A stretch of 64,000 bases of DNA from Pseudomonas sp. MWU15-20650 (GCF_023242475.1 NZ_JALJFG010000003.1:1-64000), one strand, 5' to 3'. Numbered from the stretch's first letter, positions 11,019 to 21,164 are shown. The notes: generated by a model not told the origin, from the sequence alone. Translations and numbers: made by a program.

Positions 11019-12128
11019 ATGCAGAAGTTATTGATCCCTACATTACTGGGCCTGGCGATGTTCGCAGGTGCCGTCAACGCCGCCGCGCCGCTGCGCCCGC
11101 CCCAGGGCTACTTCGCACCGATCGAGGCGTTCAAGACCGGCGACTTCAAGAATGACTGCGACGCCATGCCGGCGCCGTACACCGGCTCGCTGCAGTTTCG
11201 CAGCAAGTACGAAGGTTCGGACAAGGCCCGCGCCACGCTGAACGTGCAGTCGGAAAAAGCCTTTCGAGACAGCACCGCCGACATCACCACACTGGAAAAA
11301 GACACCAGCAAGCGCGTGATGCAATTCATGCGCGACGGTCGCCCGGAGCAGCTGGAATGCACCCTGAACTGGTTGACGAGCTGGGCCAAGGCCGATGCGC
11401 TGATGTCAAAAGACTTCAACCATACCGGCAAGTCCATGCGCAAATGGGCGCTGGGCAGCATGGCCTCGGCCTATGTACGCCTGAAATTCTCCGACTCGCA
11501 TCCGCTGGCCAACCACCAGCAGGAATCCCAAGTGATCGAAGCCTGGTTCAACAAACTGGCGGATCAGGTGGTGAGCGACTGGGACAACCTGCCGCTGGAA
11601 AAAACCAACAACCACTCGTACTGGGCGGCCTGGTCGGTGATGGCAACCGCCGTCGCCACCAACCGTCGCGACCTGTTTGACTGGGCCGTGAAGGAATACA
11701 AGGTCGGCGCCAACCAGATCGATGATCAGGGCTTCTTGCCCAACGAGTTGAAGCGCCAGCAACGCGCCCTGTCGTACCACAACTACGCCCTGCCACCGCT
11801 GTCGATGATCGCCAGCTTTGCCCTGGTCAACGGTGTGGACCTGCGCCAGGAAAACCACGGCGCGCTCAAGCGCCTGGGCGACAAGGTGCTGGCTGGCGTG
11901 AAGGATCCGCAGATCTTCGCACAGAAGAACGGCAAGGAGCAGGACATGAAGGACCTCAAGGAGGACATGAAATTCGCCTGGCTCGAGCCCTTCTGCACCC
12001 TCTACACCTGCTCCCCGGAGGTGCTTGAGCGCAAGCATGGCATGCAGCCGTTCAAGACCTTCCGCCTGGGTGGCGACCTGACCAAGGTCTACGACCCGGC
12101 GCACGAAAAAGGCAAAAAGGGTTCGTGA
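11019..12128 (+). CDS. algL: Alginate lyase AlgL
   Basis: AlgL is a periplasmic polysaccharide lyase of family 5 that cleaves stray alginate by beta-elimination. The signal peptide is [21 protein letters not shown]. The mature (alpha/alpha) barrel contains NNHSYWAAW, the conserved catalytic NNHSYW motif, and [16 protein letters not shown]. The chain is about 369 residues, as expected. ATG 11019 has GAGG seven bases upstream; ATG 11007 overlaps the algX stop and is less likely. Confidence 0.95.
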   Translation: MQKLLIPTLLGLAMFAGAVNAAAPLRPPQGYFAPIEAFKTGDFKNDCDAMPAPYTGSLQFRSKYEGSDKARATLNVQSEKAFRDSTADITTLEKDTSKRVMQFMRDGRPEQLECTLNWLTSWAKADALMSKDFNHTGKSMRKWALGSMASAYVRLKFSDSHPLANHQQESQVIEAWFNKLADQVVSDWDNLPLEKTNNHSYWAAWSVMATAVATNRRDLFDWAVKEYKVGANQIDDQGFLPNELKRQQRALSYHNYALPPLSMIASFALVNGVDLRQENHGALKRLGDKVLAGVKDPQIFAQKNGKEQDMKDLKEDMKFAWLEPFCTLYTCSPEVLERKHGMQPFKTFRLGGDLTKVYDPAHEKGKKGS

Positions 12129-12145
12129 GTGAACTCGGTAAAAAA

Positions 12146-12235
12146 TGTGGGAGGGGGCTTGCTCCCGATAGCGGTGTAACAGTCGCCATTTGTGTTGAAT
12201 GACACACCGTAATCGGGAGCAAGCCCCCTCCCACA
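12146..12235. repeat. REPIN between algL and algI
   Basis: TGTGGGAGGGGGCTTGCTCC and its near-perfect inverse GGAGCAAGCCCCCTCCCACA enclose about 45 bases. It splits the operon between the lyase and the acetylation genes in a 216-base gap. A stable hairpin here could change mRNA ratios. Confidence 0.85.
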
Positions 12236-12344
12236 CTTGAAGCCGGTTTCGACAGTGAAATTGCAATACAGCCGCCCCCGAAATCGCGGGGGGTTTGGGG
12301 GGGGCTCTGGCCCTTGACTGTTGGTTAAACATGGAGAGATCGGG

Positions 12345-13877
12345 ATGGTTTTCTCGTCCAATGTGTTCCTGTTTCTGTTCTTGCCGATCTTTCTCGGCTT
12401 GTACTACTTGAGCGGGCAACGCTATCGCAATCTGCTGCTGCTGATTGCCAGCTACGTGTTCTACGCCTGGTGGCGGGTGGACTTCCTGGCGCTGTTCGCC
12501 GCCGTCACGCTATGGAACTACTGGATCGGCCTCAAGGTCGGTGCCGCCGGCGTGCGTACCCAGCCGGCACAGCGTTGGCTGCTGCTCGGCGTGGCGGTCG
12601 ACCTGTGCATCCTCGGCTACTTCAAGTACGCCAACTTCGGCGTCGACAGCATCAACGTGATGATGAAGTCGGCGGGCCTGGAGCCGTTCATCCTCACCCA
12701 CGTGCTGTTGCCGATCGGGATCTCGTTCTACATCTTCGAGTCCATCAGCTACATCATCGACGTGTACCGTGGCGACACCCCGGCGACCCGCAACCTGATC
12801 GACTTTGCGGCGTTCGTGGCGATCTTCCCGCACTTGATCGCAGGTCCCGTGTTGCGCTTTCGTGACCTGGCCGACCAGTTCAACAACCGCACTCACACCC
12901 TGGATAAATTCTCCGAGGGCTGCACGCGGTTCATGCAGGGCTTTATCAAGAAGGTGTTTATCGCCGACACCCTGGCGGTGGTGGCCGACCATTGCTTCGC
13001 CCTGCAAAACCCCACCACCGGCGATGCCTGGCTCGGCGCGCTGGCCTACACCGCGCAGTTGTACTTCGACTTCTCGGGCTACAGCGACATGGCCATCGGC
13101 CTGGGCTTGATGATGGGTTTCCGCTTCATGGAAAACTTCAAGCAGCCGTACATCAGCCAGTCGATCACCGAGTTCTGGCGGCGCTGGCACATCAGCCTGT
13201 CCACCTGGCTGCGTGACTACCTGTACATCACGTTGGGGGGCAACCGTAAAGGCACGCTGATCACCTACCGCAACCTGTTCCTGACCATGCTGCTCGGTGG
13301 CCTGTGGCACGGTGCGAACATCACCTACATCGTGTGGGGTGCCTGGCACGGCATGTGGCTGGCAATTGAAAAGGCCATTGGCCTGAACACCGCGCCACGC
13401 AGCTTCAACGTCGTGCGCTGGGCCTTCACTTTCCTGCTGGTGGTGATGGGCTGGGTGATCTTCCGCGCCGAGAACCTGCATGTTGCCGGGCGTATGTACG
13501 GTGCGATGTTCAGCTTTGGCCAGTGGTCGCTGTCGGAACTCAACCGCGCCAACCTCACCGGCCTGCAAGTGGCAACCCTGGTGGTGGCCTACGCAACCCT
13601 GGCGTTCTTCGGTCTGCGCGACTTCTACACCCACCGCCCTGCCGAGAAAAACAAACCGGCCGACCCAAGCCTGATCAAGGCGGTACCGGGCGACAACCCC
13701 GGCAGCATCCACGAGCCCGGTTTCAGCGTGGGCCGTGACGCCACCGTGCAACCGGCCTACTGGACCGCTGACTGGCCACGCTACGCCCTGCGCGCCGCGG
13801 TGCTGCTGCTGTTTGTGGCCTCGATCCTGAAACTGTCGGCGCAGAGTTTCTCGCCGTTCCTTTACTTCCAATTCTGA
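12345..13877 (+). CDS. algI: Alginate O-acetyltransferase AlgI (MBOAT)
   Basis: AlgI is an inner-membrane MBOAT-family protein thought to pass acetyl groups from the cytoplasm to AlgJ/AlgX. It has about 510 residues with many membrane helices, starting VFLFLFLPIFLGLYYL. The region QSITEFWRRWHISLSTWLRDYLYI and the following GLWHGANITYIVWGAWHG carry the conserved catalytic histidines of the family. The ATG is preceded by a purine-rich GGAGAGATCGGG site. Confidence 0.95.
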   Translation: MVFSSNVFLFLFLPIFLGLYYLSGQRYRNLLLLIASYVFYAWWRVDFLALFAAVTLWNYWIGLKVGAAGVRTQPAQRWLLLGVAVDLCILGYFKYANFGVDSINVMMKSAGLEPFILTHVLLPIGISFYIFESISYIIDVYRGDTPATRNLIDFAAFVAIFPHLIAGPVLRFRDLADQFNNRTHTLDKFSEGCTRFMQGFIKKVFIADTLAVVADHCFALQNPTTGDAWLGALAYTAQLYFDFSGYSDMAIGLGLMMGFRFMENFKQPYISQSITEFWRRWHISLSTWLRDYLYITLGGNRKGTLITYRNLFLTMLLGGLWHGANITYIVWGAWHGMWLAIEKAIGLNTAPRSFNVVRWAFTFLLVVMGWVIFRAENLHVAGRMYGAMFSFGQWSLSELNRANLTGLQVATLVVAYATLAFFGLRDFYTHRPAEKNKPADPSLIKAVPGDNPGSIHEPGFSVGRDATVQPAYWTADWPRYALRAAVLLLFVASILKLSAQSFSPFLYFQF

Positions 13878-13888
13878 GGGAGCCGAGC

Positions 13889-15061
13889 ATGACCCGTTCA
13901 TTACGCGTCCTCTATATCGCGCTGTTCCTGGTGGTGCTGCTGGCCCTGGGCGCCTGGTCGCTGCGCAGCTTCATGGGCTTCAGTACCAATGCTGACGCCA
14001 CCGTGCTTAACGGGCGCTGGACCAAGGCCGTCGAGACCCACTACGACGACGAATTCCCGATCAAGCGCATCGGCACCAACCTGTGGGCCGCGCTGGACTA
14101 CAAGCTGTTCAATGAAGGCCGCCCTGGCGTGGTGCTCGGCCGCGATCACTGGTTGTACAGCGACGAGGAATTCAACCCCGCCGTCAACGAAGGCCAGAAC
14201 CTGGAAGGCAACTACGCGCTGGTCGAAGGTGTGCGCCAGAAGCTCAAGGCCCAAGGCATTCAACTGGTGATGGCGATCGTGCCGGCCAAGGTGCGCCTGT
14301 ACCCGGAGCATTTGGGTGAGGTGAAGCCAGCCAGCATCCACGCCAACCTGTATGAGGACTTCCACGCCCGCGTGGCGGCCGACAAGATCATCGCCCCCGA
14401 CCTGCTTGGCCCGCTGCAACAGGCCAAGCTAGGCGGCACCCAAGTGTTCCTGCGCACCGACACCCACTGGACGCCGGACGGCGCTGAAATTGCCGCCAAG
14501 CAGCTGGCCAGGACGATTGCTGACAAAACGCCTTTGAGCGGCGAGCCACAACGCTTTGTCACCGAAGCCGAAAAGACCGAGCCCCACAAAGGCGACCTGC
14601 GCCTGTTCCTGCCGTTGGACCCGTTGTTTGAAAACCTGATGCCGCCTAAAGAGCCGCTGCAAAAGCGCGTCACGCACCTGGCCGAAACCAAAGGCGACGA
14701 CGCGCTGTTCAGCGACAGCGAAACCCCGGTGGCATTGGTCGGCACCAGCTACAGCGCCAACCCCAACTGGAACTTCGTCGGCGCGCTCAAGCAAGCCTTG
14801 CACAGCGACGTGGTCAGCTACGCCGAAGACGGTCACGGCCCGATCCTGCCGATGCTCAGCTACCTCAAAAGCGACGACTTCAAAAACAACCCGCCCCAGG
14901 TGCTGATCTGGGAATTTCCTGAACGCTATCTGCCCGTGAATAACGAAATCGGTGATGCCGACCCAGCGTGGGTTGCGCAGCTTAAACAAGCCGGTTCGCG
15001 CCAACAGAACATGGCGATCAATACAACTAAATCCGAGACGCCCGACCGGGCGCAAAACTGA
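13889..15061 (+). CDS. algJ: Alginate O-acetyltransferase AlgJ
   Basis: AlgJ is an SGNH-like acetyltransferase facing the periplasm, anchored by an N-terminal helix (VLYIALFLVVLLALGAWSL). The catalytic DxH motif lies in TDTHWTPDGAEIAAKQLA and the Ser-bearing motif in VGTSYSANPNWNF. It is needed with AlgI and AlgF for O-acetylation. The 390-residue chain and 11-base gap after algI are typical of the operon. Confidence 0.94.
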   Translation: MTRSLRVLYIALFLVVLLALGAWSLRSFMGFSTNADATVLNGRWTKAVETHYDDEFPIKRIGTNLWAALDYKLFNEGRPGVVLGRDHWLYSDEEFNPAVNEGQNLEGNYALVEGVRQKLKAQGIQLVMAIVPAKVRLYPEHLGEVKPASIHANLYEDFHARVAADKIIAPDLLGPLQQAKLGGTQVFLRTDTHWTPDGAEIAAKQLARTIADKTPLSGEPQRFVTEAEKTEPHKGDLRLFLPLDPLFENLMPPKEPLQKRVTHLAETKGDDALFSDSETPVALVGTSYSANPNWNFVGALKQALHSDVVSYAEDGHGPILPMLSYLKSDDFKNNPPQVLIWEFPERYLPVNNEIGDADPAWVAQLKQAGSRQQNMAINTTKSETPDRAQN

Positions 15062-15077
15062 AAGAGAGGTAACTCAT

Positions 15078-15734
15078 ATGACTTTCACTACTACGCAGCG
15101 TCGTCTCGCCAAGACCCTGGCCCTGGCTGCCGGCCTGAGCGTTGTTTCGCTATCCGCCTTGGCCGGTGGCGACGCGGCGCTCTACGGCCCTGTCGCCCCC
15201 AAAGGCTCCAGCTTTGTACGGGTGTACAACGCCAGCAACCAGGAAGTCAGCGCCACCGTCGGCGCTACCAACCTCAGCGACGTAGCGCCGCTGGCCAGCA
15301 GTGACTTCAGCTTTATGCCAGGCGGCGACTACAGCGCCAAGGTCGGCAGCCAGACCGTGCCGGTCAAGCTTGCCGCCGACCACTACTACACCCTGGTCAA
15401 CAGCGGCAGCGGCCAGCCGCAGTTGATCGAGGAACCACCGTTCAAGAACAAGCAGAAATCCCTGGTGCGCGTGCAGAACCTCAGCGACAAGGCCCTGACC
15501 CTGAAAACCGCCGACGGCAAGACCGACGTGGTCAAGGCGGTGGCCGCCAAGGGCCGTGGCGAGCGTGAGATCAACCCGGTGAAGGTGAGCCTGGCGTTGT
15601 ATGACGGTGACAAGAAGATCGGCGATGTGAAGCCGGTTGCGTTGGAACGCGGTGAAGCGGCGGTGCTGTATGTCACAGGCTCAGGTTCGAGCCTGTCGCC
15701 AGTGTGGGTTAAACGCCCGGTATCGACCCGCTGA
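15078..15734 (+). CDS. algF: Alginate O-acetylation adaptor AlgF
   Basis: AlgF is a periplasmic protein required for O-acetylation of alginate together with AlgI and AlgJ. A signal peptide (about residues 1-28, ending LSALA) is followed by two small beta-rich domains, beginning GGDAALYGPVAPKGSSFVRVYN. The length of 218 residues matches the family. The start ATG follows GAGAGG, 16 bases behind the algJ stop. Confidence 0.94.
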   Translation: MTFTTTQRRLAKTLALAAGLSVVSLSALAGGDAALYGPVAPKGSSFVRVYNASNQEVSATVGATNLSDVAPLASSDFSFMPGGDYSAKVGSQTVPVKLAADHYYTLVNSGSGQPQLIEEPPFKNKQKSLVRVQNLSDKALTLKTADGKTDVVKAVAAKGRGEREINPVKVSLALYDGDKKIGDVKPVALERGEAAVLYVTGSGSSLSPVWVKRPVSTR

Positions 15735-15751
15735 TCGCGTGAGTAATGAGC

Positions 15752-15809
15752 GACAAGCTTCAAGCTGCAAGTGAAGAGCTGTTACTTGCAGCTTGTGGCT
15801 TGCAGCTTC
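15752..15809. repeat. CAAG/CTTG palindromic repeat before algA
   Basis: AAGCTTCAAGCTGCAAGTG and ACTTGCAGCTTGTGGCTTGC form an inverted pair in the 100-base gap between algF and algA. It is the same repeat type as at 2224-2287. The ribosome-binding site of algA follows directly (CAGGAG). Confidence 0.65.
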
Positions 15810-15834
15810 CAACTATCTTTCAGGAGACACACCC

Positions 15835-17286
15835 ATGATCCCAGTAATCCTTTCCGGTGGTAGCGGCTCACGTCTTTGGCCGCTTTCGCGTAAACAGTTC
15901 CCGAAACAATTCCTGGCCTTGACCGGCGAGCACACACTGTTCCAGCAAACCCTGGAGCGCCTGGTGTTCGAAGGCATGGACGCCCCCATCGTGGTCTGCA
16001 ACAAAGACCACCGTTTCATCGTCAACGAGCAACTGAGCGCGCGTAAGCTCGAATGCCAGCGCATCCTCATGGAACCCTTTGGCCGCAACACTGCGCCGGC
16101 CGTGGCCTTGACCGCGATGATGCTGGTCAACGAAGGCCGCGATGAGCTGATGCTGGTGCTACCCGCCGACCATGTGATCGACGACCAGAAAGCCCTGCAA
16201 CGCGCGCTGGCCCTGGCCACCGTGGCGGCCGAGCGTGGCGAGATGGTGCTGTTCGGCGTCCCGGCAACCCGCCCGGAAACCGGTTATGGCTACATCAAGT
16301 CCAGCAATGATTCGCTGCTGCCCGAAGGCGTGAGCCGCGTGCAACAGTTCGTGGAAAAACCCGATGAAAAACGCGCCATCGAGTTCGTCAAAAGCGGCGG
16401 CTACTTCTGGAACAGCGGCATGTTCCTGTTCCGCGCCAGCCGCTTCCTCGAAGAGCTGAAAAAGCACGACCCGGACATCTACGACACCTGCGTGCTGACC
16501 CTGGAACGCAGCGAACAGACGGCCGATACCGTGACCTTCGACGATGCCACCTTCGCCTGCTGCCCGGACAACTCCATCGACTACGCGGTGATGGAAAAAA
16601 CCCAGCGTGCCTGCGTGGTGCCGCTGAGTGCCGGCTGGAGCGACGTGGGTTGCTGGGCCTCGCTGTGGGCGGTCAACGATAAAGACGCCGACGGTAACGT
16701 GAGCAAAGGCGACGTGGTGATCCAGGACAGCCGCAACTGCATGATCCACGGCAACGGCAAGCTGGTCTCGGTGATCGGCCTGGACAATATTGTGGTGGTG
16801 GAAACCAAGGACGCGATGATGATTGCCCACAAGGACAAGGTCCAGGGCGTCAAGCAGATGGTCTCGACCCTCAACGACCAGGGCCGCAGCGAAACCCAGA
16901 ACCACTGCGAAGTCTATCGGCCTTGGGGCTCCTACGACTCGGTGGACATGGGCGGTCGGTTCCAGGTCAAGCACATCTCGGTCAAGCCGGGCGCGTGCCT
17001 GTCGCTGCAGATGCACCACCACCGCGCCGAACACTGGATTGTGGTCAGCGGCACCGCCGAAGTCACCTGTGACGAGAACGTGTTCCTGCTCTGCGAGAAC
17101 CAGTCCACCTACATTCCGATTGCGTCGGTGCACCGCCTGCGTAACCCGGGCAAGATCCCGCTGGAGATCATCGAAGTGCAATCGGGCAGCTACCTGGGCG
17201 AAGACGATATCGAGCGGTTCGAAGATATCTACGGTCGCTCGACGCCGGTTGAACGAGGTGTTTCGGTGAAAACTATCGCGCAGTAA
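15835..17286 (+). CDS. algA: Phosphomannose isomerase / GDP-mannose pyrophosphorylase AlgA
   Basis: AlgA is bifunctional: it makes mannose 6-phosphate from fructose 6-phosphate and GDP-mannose from mannose 1-phosphate and GTP. The N-terminal nucleotidyltransferase starts MIPVILSGGSGSRLWPLSRK, containing the GGxGxRLWPLSR signature, and has FVEKPDEK near residue 175. The C-terminal cupin isomerase domain holds QMHHHRAEHWIVVSGTAEVT. The 483-residue length is typical. It closes the operon, and its 3' end recurs in pieces at 21020-21164 and 21857-21945. Confidence 0.96.
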   Translation: MIPVILSGGSGSRLWPLSRKQFPKQFLALTGEHTLFQQTLERLVFEGMDAPIVVCNKDHRFIVNEQLSARKLECQRILMEPFGRNTAPAVALTAMMLVNEGRDELMLVLPADHVIDDQKALQRALALATVAAERGEMVLFGVPATRPETGYGYIKSSNDSLLPEGVSRVQQFVEKPDEKRAIEFVKSGGYFWNSGMFLFRASRFLEELKKHDPDIYDTCVLTLERSEQTADTVTFDDATFACCPDNSIDYAVMEKTQRACVVPLSAGWSDVGCWASLWAVNDKDADGNVSKGDVVIQDSRNCMIHGNGKLVSVIGLDNIVVVETKDAMMIAHKDKVQGVKQMVSTLNDQGRSETQNHCEVYRPWGSYDSVDMGGRFQVKHISVKPGACLSLQMHHHRAEHWIVVSGTAEVTCDENVFLLCENQSTYIPIASVHRLRNPGKIPLEIIEVQSGSYLGEDDIERFEDIYGRSTPVERGVSVKTIAQ

Positions 17287-17302
17287 AACAGTCGTACAAG
17301 AA

Positions 17303-17359
17303 GCCCTCGTCCAGCCCACTGCGTCCCCTATCCGCAGAGGGTTGGGCGGGGGCGTTCTT
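17303..17359. terminator. Bidirectional terminator hairpin after algA
   Basis: GCCCTCGTCCAGCCC (17303-17317) can pair, with some G-U and mismatches, with GGGTTGGGCGGGGGC (17339-17353), followed by GTTCTT. It lies between convergent algA and the large - strand gene. Two further copies lie inside the island. Confidence 0.65.
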
Positions 17360-17388
17360 GCACGTTACCTCACGGTTCCAAGCCGCAC

Positions 17389-20300
17389 TCAGCCGAAGTA
17401 GTCGGGAAACTGATTCGGCCCCAAATACAGGAAATTCGACGATGTCAGCTTGATTTCCTTGTCCATCTTCAACTCGACAATCGAGCTGCCTGCAGTGACA
17501 GGGCCTAAATCCCTCGGTACTTGGTCAGTGCTGAATATCACCTTGTATTCGCCCCTGCCCGCATAGCGTTCGTTGCCTAAAAACAACAGAGTCTCAACGT
17601 TCTCACTGTTGAGTTGCTGCCCGGGAGGGTTAACGTACACACCGCCCTTTGACCCTGCACGGGTTTCATTGCGTGCCAAATCATTGATACCTTGGGCGCG
17701 CGCGATCGCTTCTGCGCCTTCCTTGCTGGTGTAGTGAATATAAACCGGCTGCCCATTGTGGAAGCCCGAATCCACTACCGCTTGCCAATTAGCGTGATTC
17801 TCCAACGGCCGACCTGCTACGGCAGGTGAAGGGATATTGCCTTTGCGGCCAGGGCTCTTTTGCGGCGCAATCCTGACCCCGTCCACGCCCGGAGTTTTTT
17901 TGACGCCACCGGCATTACCCGCTAATCGCCATTCGCCATTGCCGGTCGGTACCAGCATCATCACCTGATTGTGGTTAACCGGATCGACGACCCGAACAGG
18001 TTTGCCCCCGCCCTTGTAGTGCCGTTCGACCTGAAAGGCTTTACTCTCACCCGTGCCATCGGTGAAACGAACATAGAACTCATCACCGACTTGATACGTA
18101 CCGTCTCCCCTTTTCGTGTGACCATTGAGAAAGTCCTCCGGCAGTGCGTGAGCGCTATAGTCGGGCAACTGACGGCCAGCGCCGACGGTATCGGATGCCA
18201 CACCCGAAACCTTGGTAGGTGCGCCAACACTGGAGGATTGCTTCTGCAATATTTGCTTCAACTCCTTGTAACTGCTCTGCAACAGCGACTTGCCCCCCCT
18301 CGCCACCCCCTCTGCCAGGTCTCCCAGGCCATCGACGGGGTTCAAACCGCTGGCCACCGACCGCACAATACTGTCGGAGGCTTTGAACGCTCGCGTTCCA
18401 AGCTTCTCGCTCAACTTGCCCAAGGCCCTGCCCGCCTGGCCAACCCCTTTGGCGAAGGGCACGATAAAACCGAAAATATCCAGCGCAAAATCCAGGAGCG
18501 CCGCGCCGGTATTGCCCTTGACTGCGTTTTCGATCGCATTTTTGAATGGAATCAGCCCCATGACAAAATCATATCCGGCGTTGATGCTCGCCTCTTCCTT
18601 CTCCACCTCGGTCACGCCTTTGGCGCCTGCTTCCATGGCTTCGCGATCATGCAGCAGATGGCCTGCTACCACTTCGGCGATCCTGTCAAAACGAGGGTTG
18701 AGGTCTGTGACGGCTGTGGCCTGCTGGCCGGCTCGGGGTTCAGGCATGTTCGGTGCACGGATAGGAGCGGTCAGCAGCCCGTCGCTGTACTTCTCCGGCT
18801 GCGCCGGTGTGCCATTTTCATAGGCCGCATAATCGACCCAGACACCGACGCCCTTGGCCTGCGTCGTCTCGTAGGTCTGGGCATTGGCGACTCTGGGGGG
18901 TGGGTTGGGCAAATGCCTGGGCAAGTCATCACGTCGACGAGGAGCGCCTTGCAGGGGGAACATTTCGTAATAAACATGGCGGATATTTTTTGGGTCCTGA
19001 TCACTGCCGTTCTTGTCTATCTTGGTCTGCACACGCATCAACAGTCCGTAACGCGCTTTGGCAGCTCGCGCCTGCTCCACAGACTCTGTTCCCTCAGCTT
19101 CAGCGGTGCTGGCTCTGCGTAAGGAAAAAAACTCGACCTGGCCCGACGCAATGGTTTGGCGATCTTCCAAGGGAAGCTGCGACAGTTGATGTTTGACGAT
19201 CGTCGTCACCCCCTCCTTCAGGTTGCTGAAGTAACTATCAAATTGGGTTTTGAACTGCTGATTCACGTCAGGAAGCGGCTTGACCCTGGGGAAACGGTTA
19301 CCCAGCTGGAAGTCGTACCGGTCTCCCCTGGGAATACGGTTCATTTTTCCAGCCATATGGATTTCTTCCAGCGAGTGTTCCTTGCTCTCGCTGGCATCGA
19401 TATTGGCAATCCTTATGTTGCGCACATCGAATGAATACCGGGCCCCATAAGCCGCTTTCAGGTTTTCATTGGCGATAGCCCTGCGAGTCGGCATGGTCGC
19501 GGCCATCTGTTCCTGGGCCTTTTTCAACCCGCTGAGCTCCGTATTGAAGGCCTCGTGTACCGCCGCCACTTCTTGCGACGTATAGGCGCCATCGTCTTTT
19601 TGAACAAGCTTGTCCTGGGCGATTGCCCACTGAATCAACGCAGTGGTCTGGGCCTTGGCCTGGATAACGGCCCCGTCGCTCGTGATAGGGCCATGCTCGC
19701 CCAGACGCATGAATGTTTTGAAATCAGTGTGTGTCGCGAGACCCGGCGCCCAGAATTCTTGCTCCTGCACAACCGCCGAGAGCCTGGCAAAAGCTGCCGA
19801 TTTCACCACCAGGTTGTCGGGCAAACCCGTGACGATGAAGACTGGCTCAGACCCCGCAAGCAACAGCCGAGCGGCGGCCGGCGCCAGCGCGGCCGGGACT
19901 TTGCCCTGATCCACCAGATGCTGTTCAAGACGCGACACTACCACCGACGGATGCACGTCCCGGTTGGCAGGCTGATAAAGGTCGTAACCGGCCACGACGC
20001 CACGTTTGCTGCCCGCCTGAGGATCGAGCTCCAGCACCATGGCCGCCATCACCCAATCGGGAACTTCGGTGGATAGTGACGCGTCATTGACAGCCATTTT
20101 CAGGGCTTGGCCCAACATACTGATCTCAGCACTGCCCATCATGCGCTCGAGGATCTGCGCCGCGTCGTTGCCTTGGACCGATGCGCCATATTTCTCAAAA
20201 AATGTGCTGAAGATGCCTTTTCCAGGCGATAACTTGGCCATTTCCGCTGCCGCGGTTTCGGCTACCTTCGTTCGTTGCTCGCGGCTCAATGTGGCTGGCT

Positions 20301-20847
20301 GGGACAACAGCCCCCAGTGATTGCCGTGTTCACCAGGCTCGGGCAAAGGTTCTTTGCATACGGCAATGAGGTTGGCCAGTTGCTCGGGGGTTTTGGGGAC
20401 CAACAGCTGATTTTCCCGCAAAAACCAAGCGACCGAATCTTCATCGCCCGACTCAATGCCGTAATCTCGCGCAAACGTTGAATACTCATGAACGGAAAAC
20501 TTCTGCGCTTCCAGCAACGTTGCAACATCCAGGCTCGGATCCTTGACGATGGCCGCTTGGACCGCCTGCAACGCGCTGACCAGGCGATAATTGTTCTGGG
20601 TGTTTCCGGTCCACTCTTTCCAATAACTGAGCGGCTGCCCGTCCATCAGCCCCCCGCCGTCAGCAGGAGGATTTTCCAGTTCGATACTGCGTCGAAGACG
20701 AGGCACGCCCCGCACGCCTGGAGGGGAGGAAGCCTGAGTGCCTTCCTGGGCCACCGCCACTGAAGGTGGCTCAACCGGCAAGGCAGAGAGCCTCGTATGC
20801 ACCACAGGCGGTGGTAAAAAAGAGGGACTTAGCGGGCTGCTGATCAT
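17389..20847 (-). CDS. Large toxin-like protein with C-terminal ART (HYD1-like) domain
   Basis: The protein has about 1152 residues and no signal peptide. The N-terminus is rich in Ser and Pro (MISSPLSPSFLPPP), as is usual for type III effectors. The long middle resembles large Pseudomonas toxin-like proteins; a hydrophobic stretch lies near residues 770-830 (LLDFALDIFGFIVPFAKGVG). A short beta module reads VGDEFYVRFTDGTGESKAFQ. The last 130 residues open with PVYIHYTSKEGAEAIA and resemble the HYD1-type ADP-ribosyltransferase fold. The same tail architecture occurs in the gene ending at 22007. ATG 20847 is preferred to the upstream TTG at 20865. Function is inferred; the promoter match is weak. 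Confidence 0.7.
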   Translation of the reverse strand: MISSPLSPSFLPPPVVHTRLSALPVEPPSVAVAQEGTQASSPPGVRGVPRLRRSIELENPPADGGGLMDGQPLSYWKEWTGNTQNNYRLVSALQAVQAAIVKDPSLDVATLLEAQKFSVHEYSTFARDYGIESGDEDSVAWFLRENQLLVPKTPEQLANLIAVCKEPLPEPGEHGNHWGLLSQPATLSREQRTKVAETAAAEMAKLSPGKGIFSTFFEKYGASVQGNDAAQILERMMGSAEISMLGQALKMAVNDASLSTEVPDWVMAAMVLELDPQAGSKRGVVAGYDLYQPANRDVHPSVVVSRLEQHLVDQGKVPAALAPAAARLLLAGSEPVFIVTGLPDNLVVKSAAFARLSAVVQEQEFWAPGLATHTDFKTFMRLGEHGPITSDGAVIQAKAQTTALIQWAIAQDKLVQKDDGAYTSQEVAAVHEAFNTELSGLKKAQEQMAATMPTRRAIANENLKAAYGARYSFDVRNIRIANIDASESKEHSLEEIHMAGKMNRIPRGDRYDFQLGNRFPRVKPLPDVNQQFKTQFDSYFSNLKEGVTTIVKHQLSQLPLEDRQTIASGQVEFFSLRRASTAEAEGTESVEQARAAKARYGLLMRVQTKIDKNGSDQDPKNIRHVYYEMFPLQGAPRRRDDLPRHLPNPPPRVANAQTYETTQAKGVGVWVDYAAYENGTPAQPEKYSDGLLTAPIRAPNMPEPRAGQQATAVTDLNPRFDRIAEVVAGHLLHDREAMEAGAKGVTEVEKEEASINAGYDFVMGLIPFKNAIENAVKGNTGAALLDFALDIFGFIVPFAKGVGQAGRALGKLSEKLGTRAFKASDSIVRSVASGLNPVDGLGDLAEGVARGGKSLLQSSYKELKQILQKQSSSVGAPTKVSGVASDTVGAGRQLPDYSAHALPEDFLNGHTKRGDGTYQVGDEFYVRFTDGTGESKAFQVERHYKGGGKPVRVVDPVNHNQVMMLVPTGNGEWRLAGNAGGVKKTPGVDGVRIAPQKSPGRKGNIPSPAVAGRPLENHANWQAVVDSGFHNGQPVYIHYTSKEGAEAIARAQGINDLARNETRAGSKGGVYVNPPGQQLNSENVETLLFLGNERYAGRGEYKVIFSTDQVPRDLGPVTAGSSIVELKMDKEIKLTSSNFLYLGPNQFPDYFG

Positions 20848-20883
20848 TGGATCTATCTCACACAAGAGGATTGGAACCGGGAC

Positions 20884-20912
20884 TTGTCGAGGTATTCATT
20901 CCGACAGGTTCC
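20884..20912 (-). promoter_or_regulatory. Degenerate hrp box candidate
   Basis: On the - strand GGAACC (20907-20912) is exact, but with a 17-base spacer the second half reads CGACAAG rather than CCACNNA. It sits about 35-60 bases before ATG 20847. It may be a weakened HrpL promoter; the two neighbouring genes have perfect versions. Confidence 0.35.
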
Positions 20913-21019
20913 AGTGCTTCTTGAGTGTCGATTCGTACAGAAAACGCGATAAAAACTTATTTAAGGTTATGTCCCAAAACAGCGTCGATCGCCTGCGCCG
21001 GGTCGCTCCGCCTACGCAC

Positions 21020-21164
21020 TCCGGGCAAGATCCCATTGGAGATCATCGACGTGCAATCGGGCAGTGACCTAGGTGAAAACCACCGCGCGGTAAACAATCG
21101 TTAAAGAAGCCCCCAGCCAGCCGGCTGCGTCTCCTATCCGCAACCGGTTGGACGAGGGCTTTTT
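21020..21164 (+). pseudogene. Duplicated fragment of the algA 3' end with terminator (copy 2)
   Basis: CCGGGCAAGATCCC..TGGAGATCATCGA and the following GTGCAATCGGGCAG repeat algA at 17146-17198. About 67 bases of algA are then missing, and TGAAAAC..CGCGCGGTAAA plus the terminator repeat 17267-17359. The hairpin at 21109-21159 (GCCCCCAGCCAGCCGG with CCGGTTGGACGAGGGC) is followed by TTTTT and would terminate + strand transcription. The copy sits 50 bases behind the stop of the next - strand gene, exactly as the real algA end sits behind the first large gene. Confidence 0.85.
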
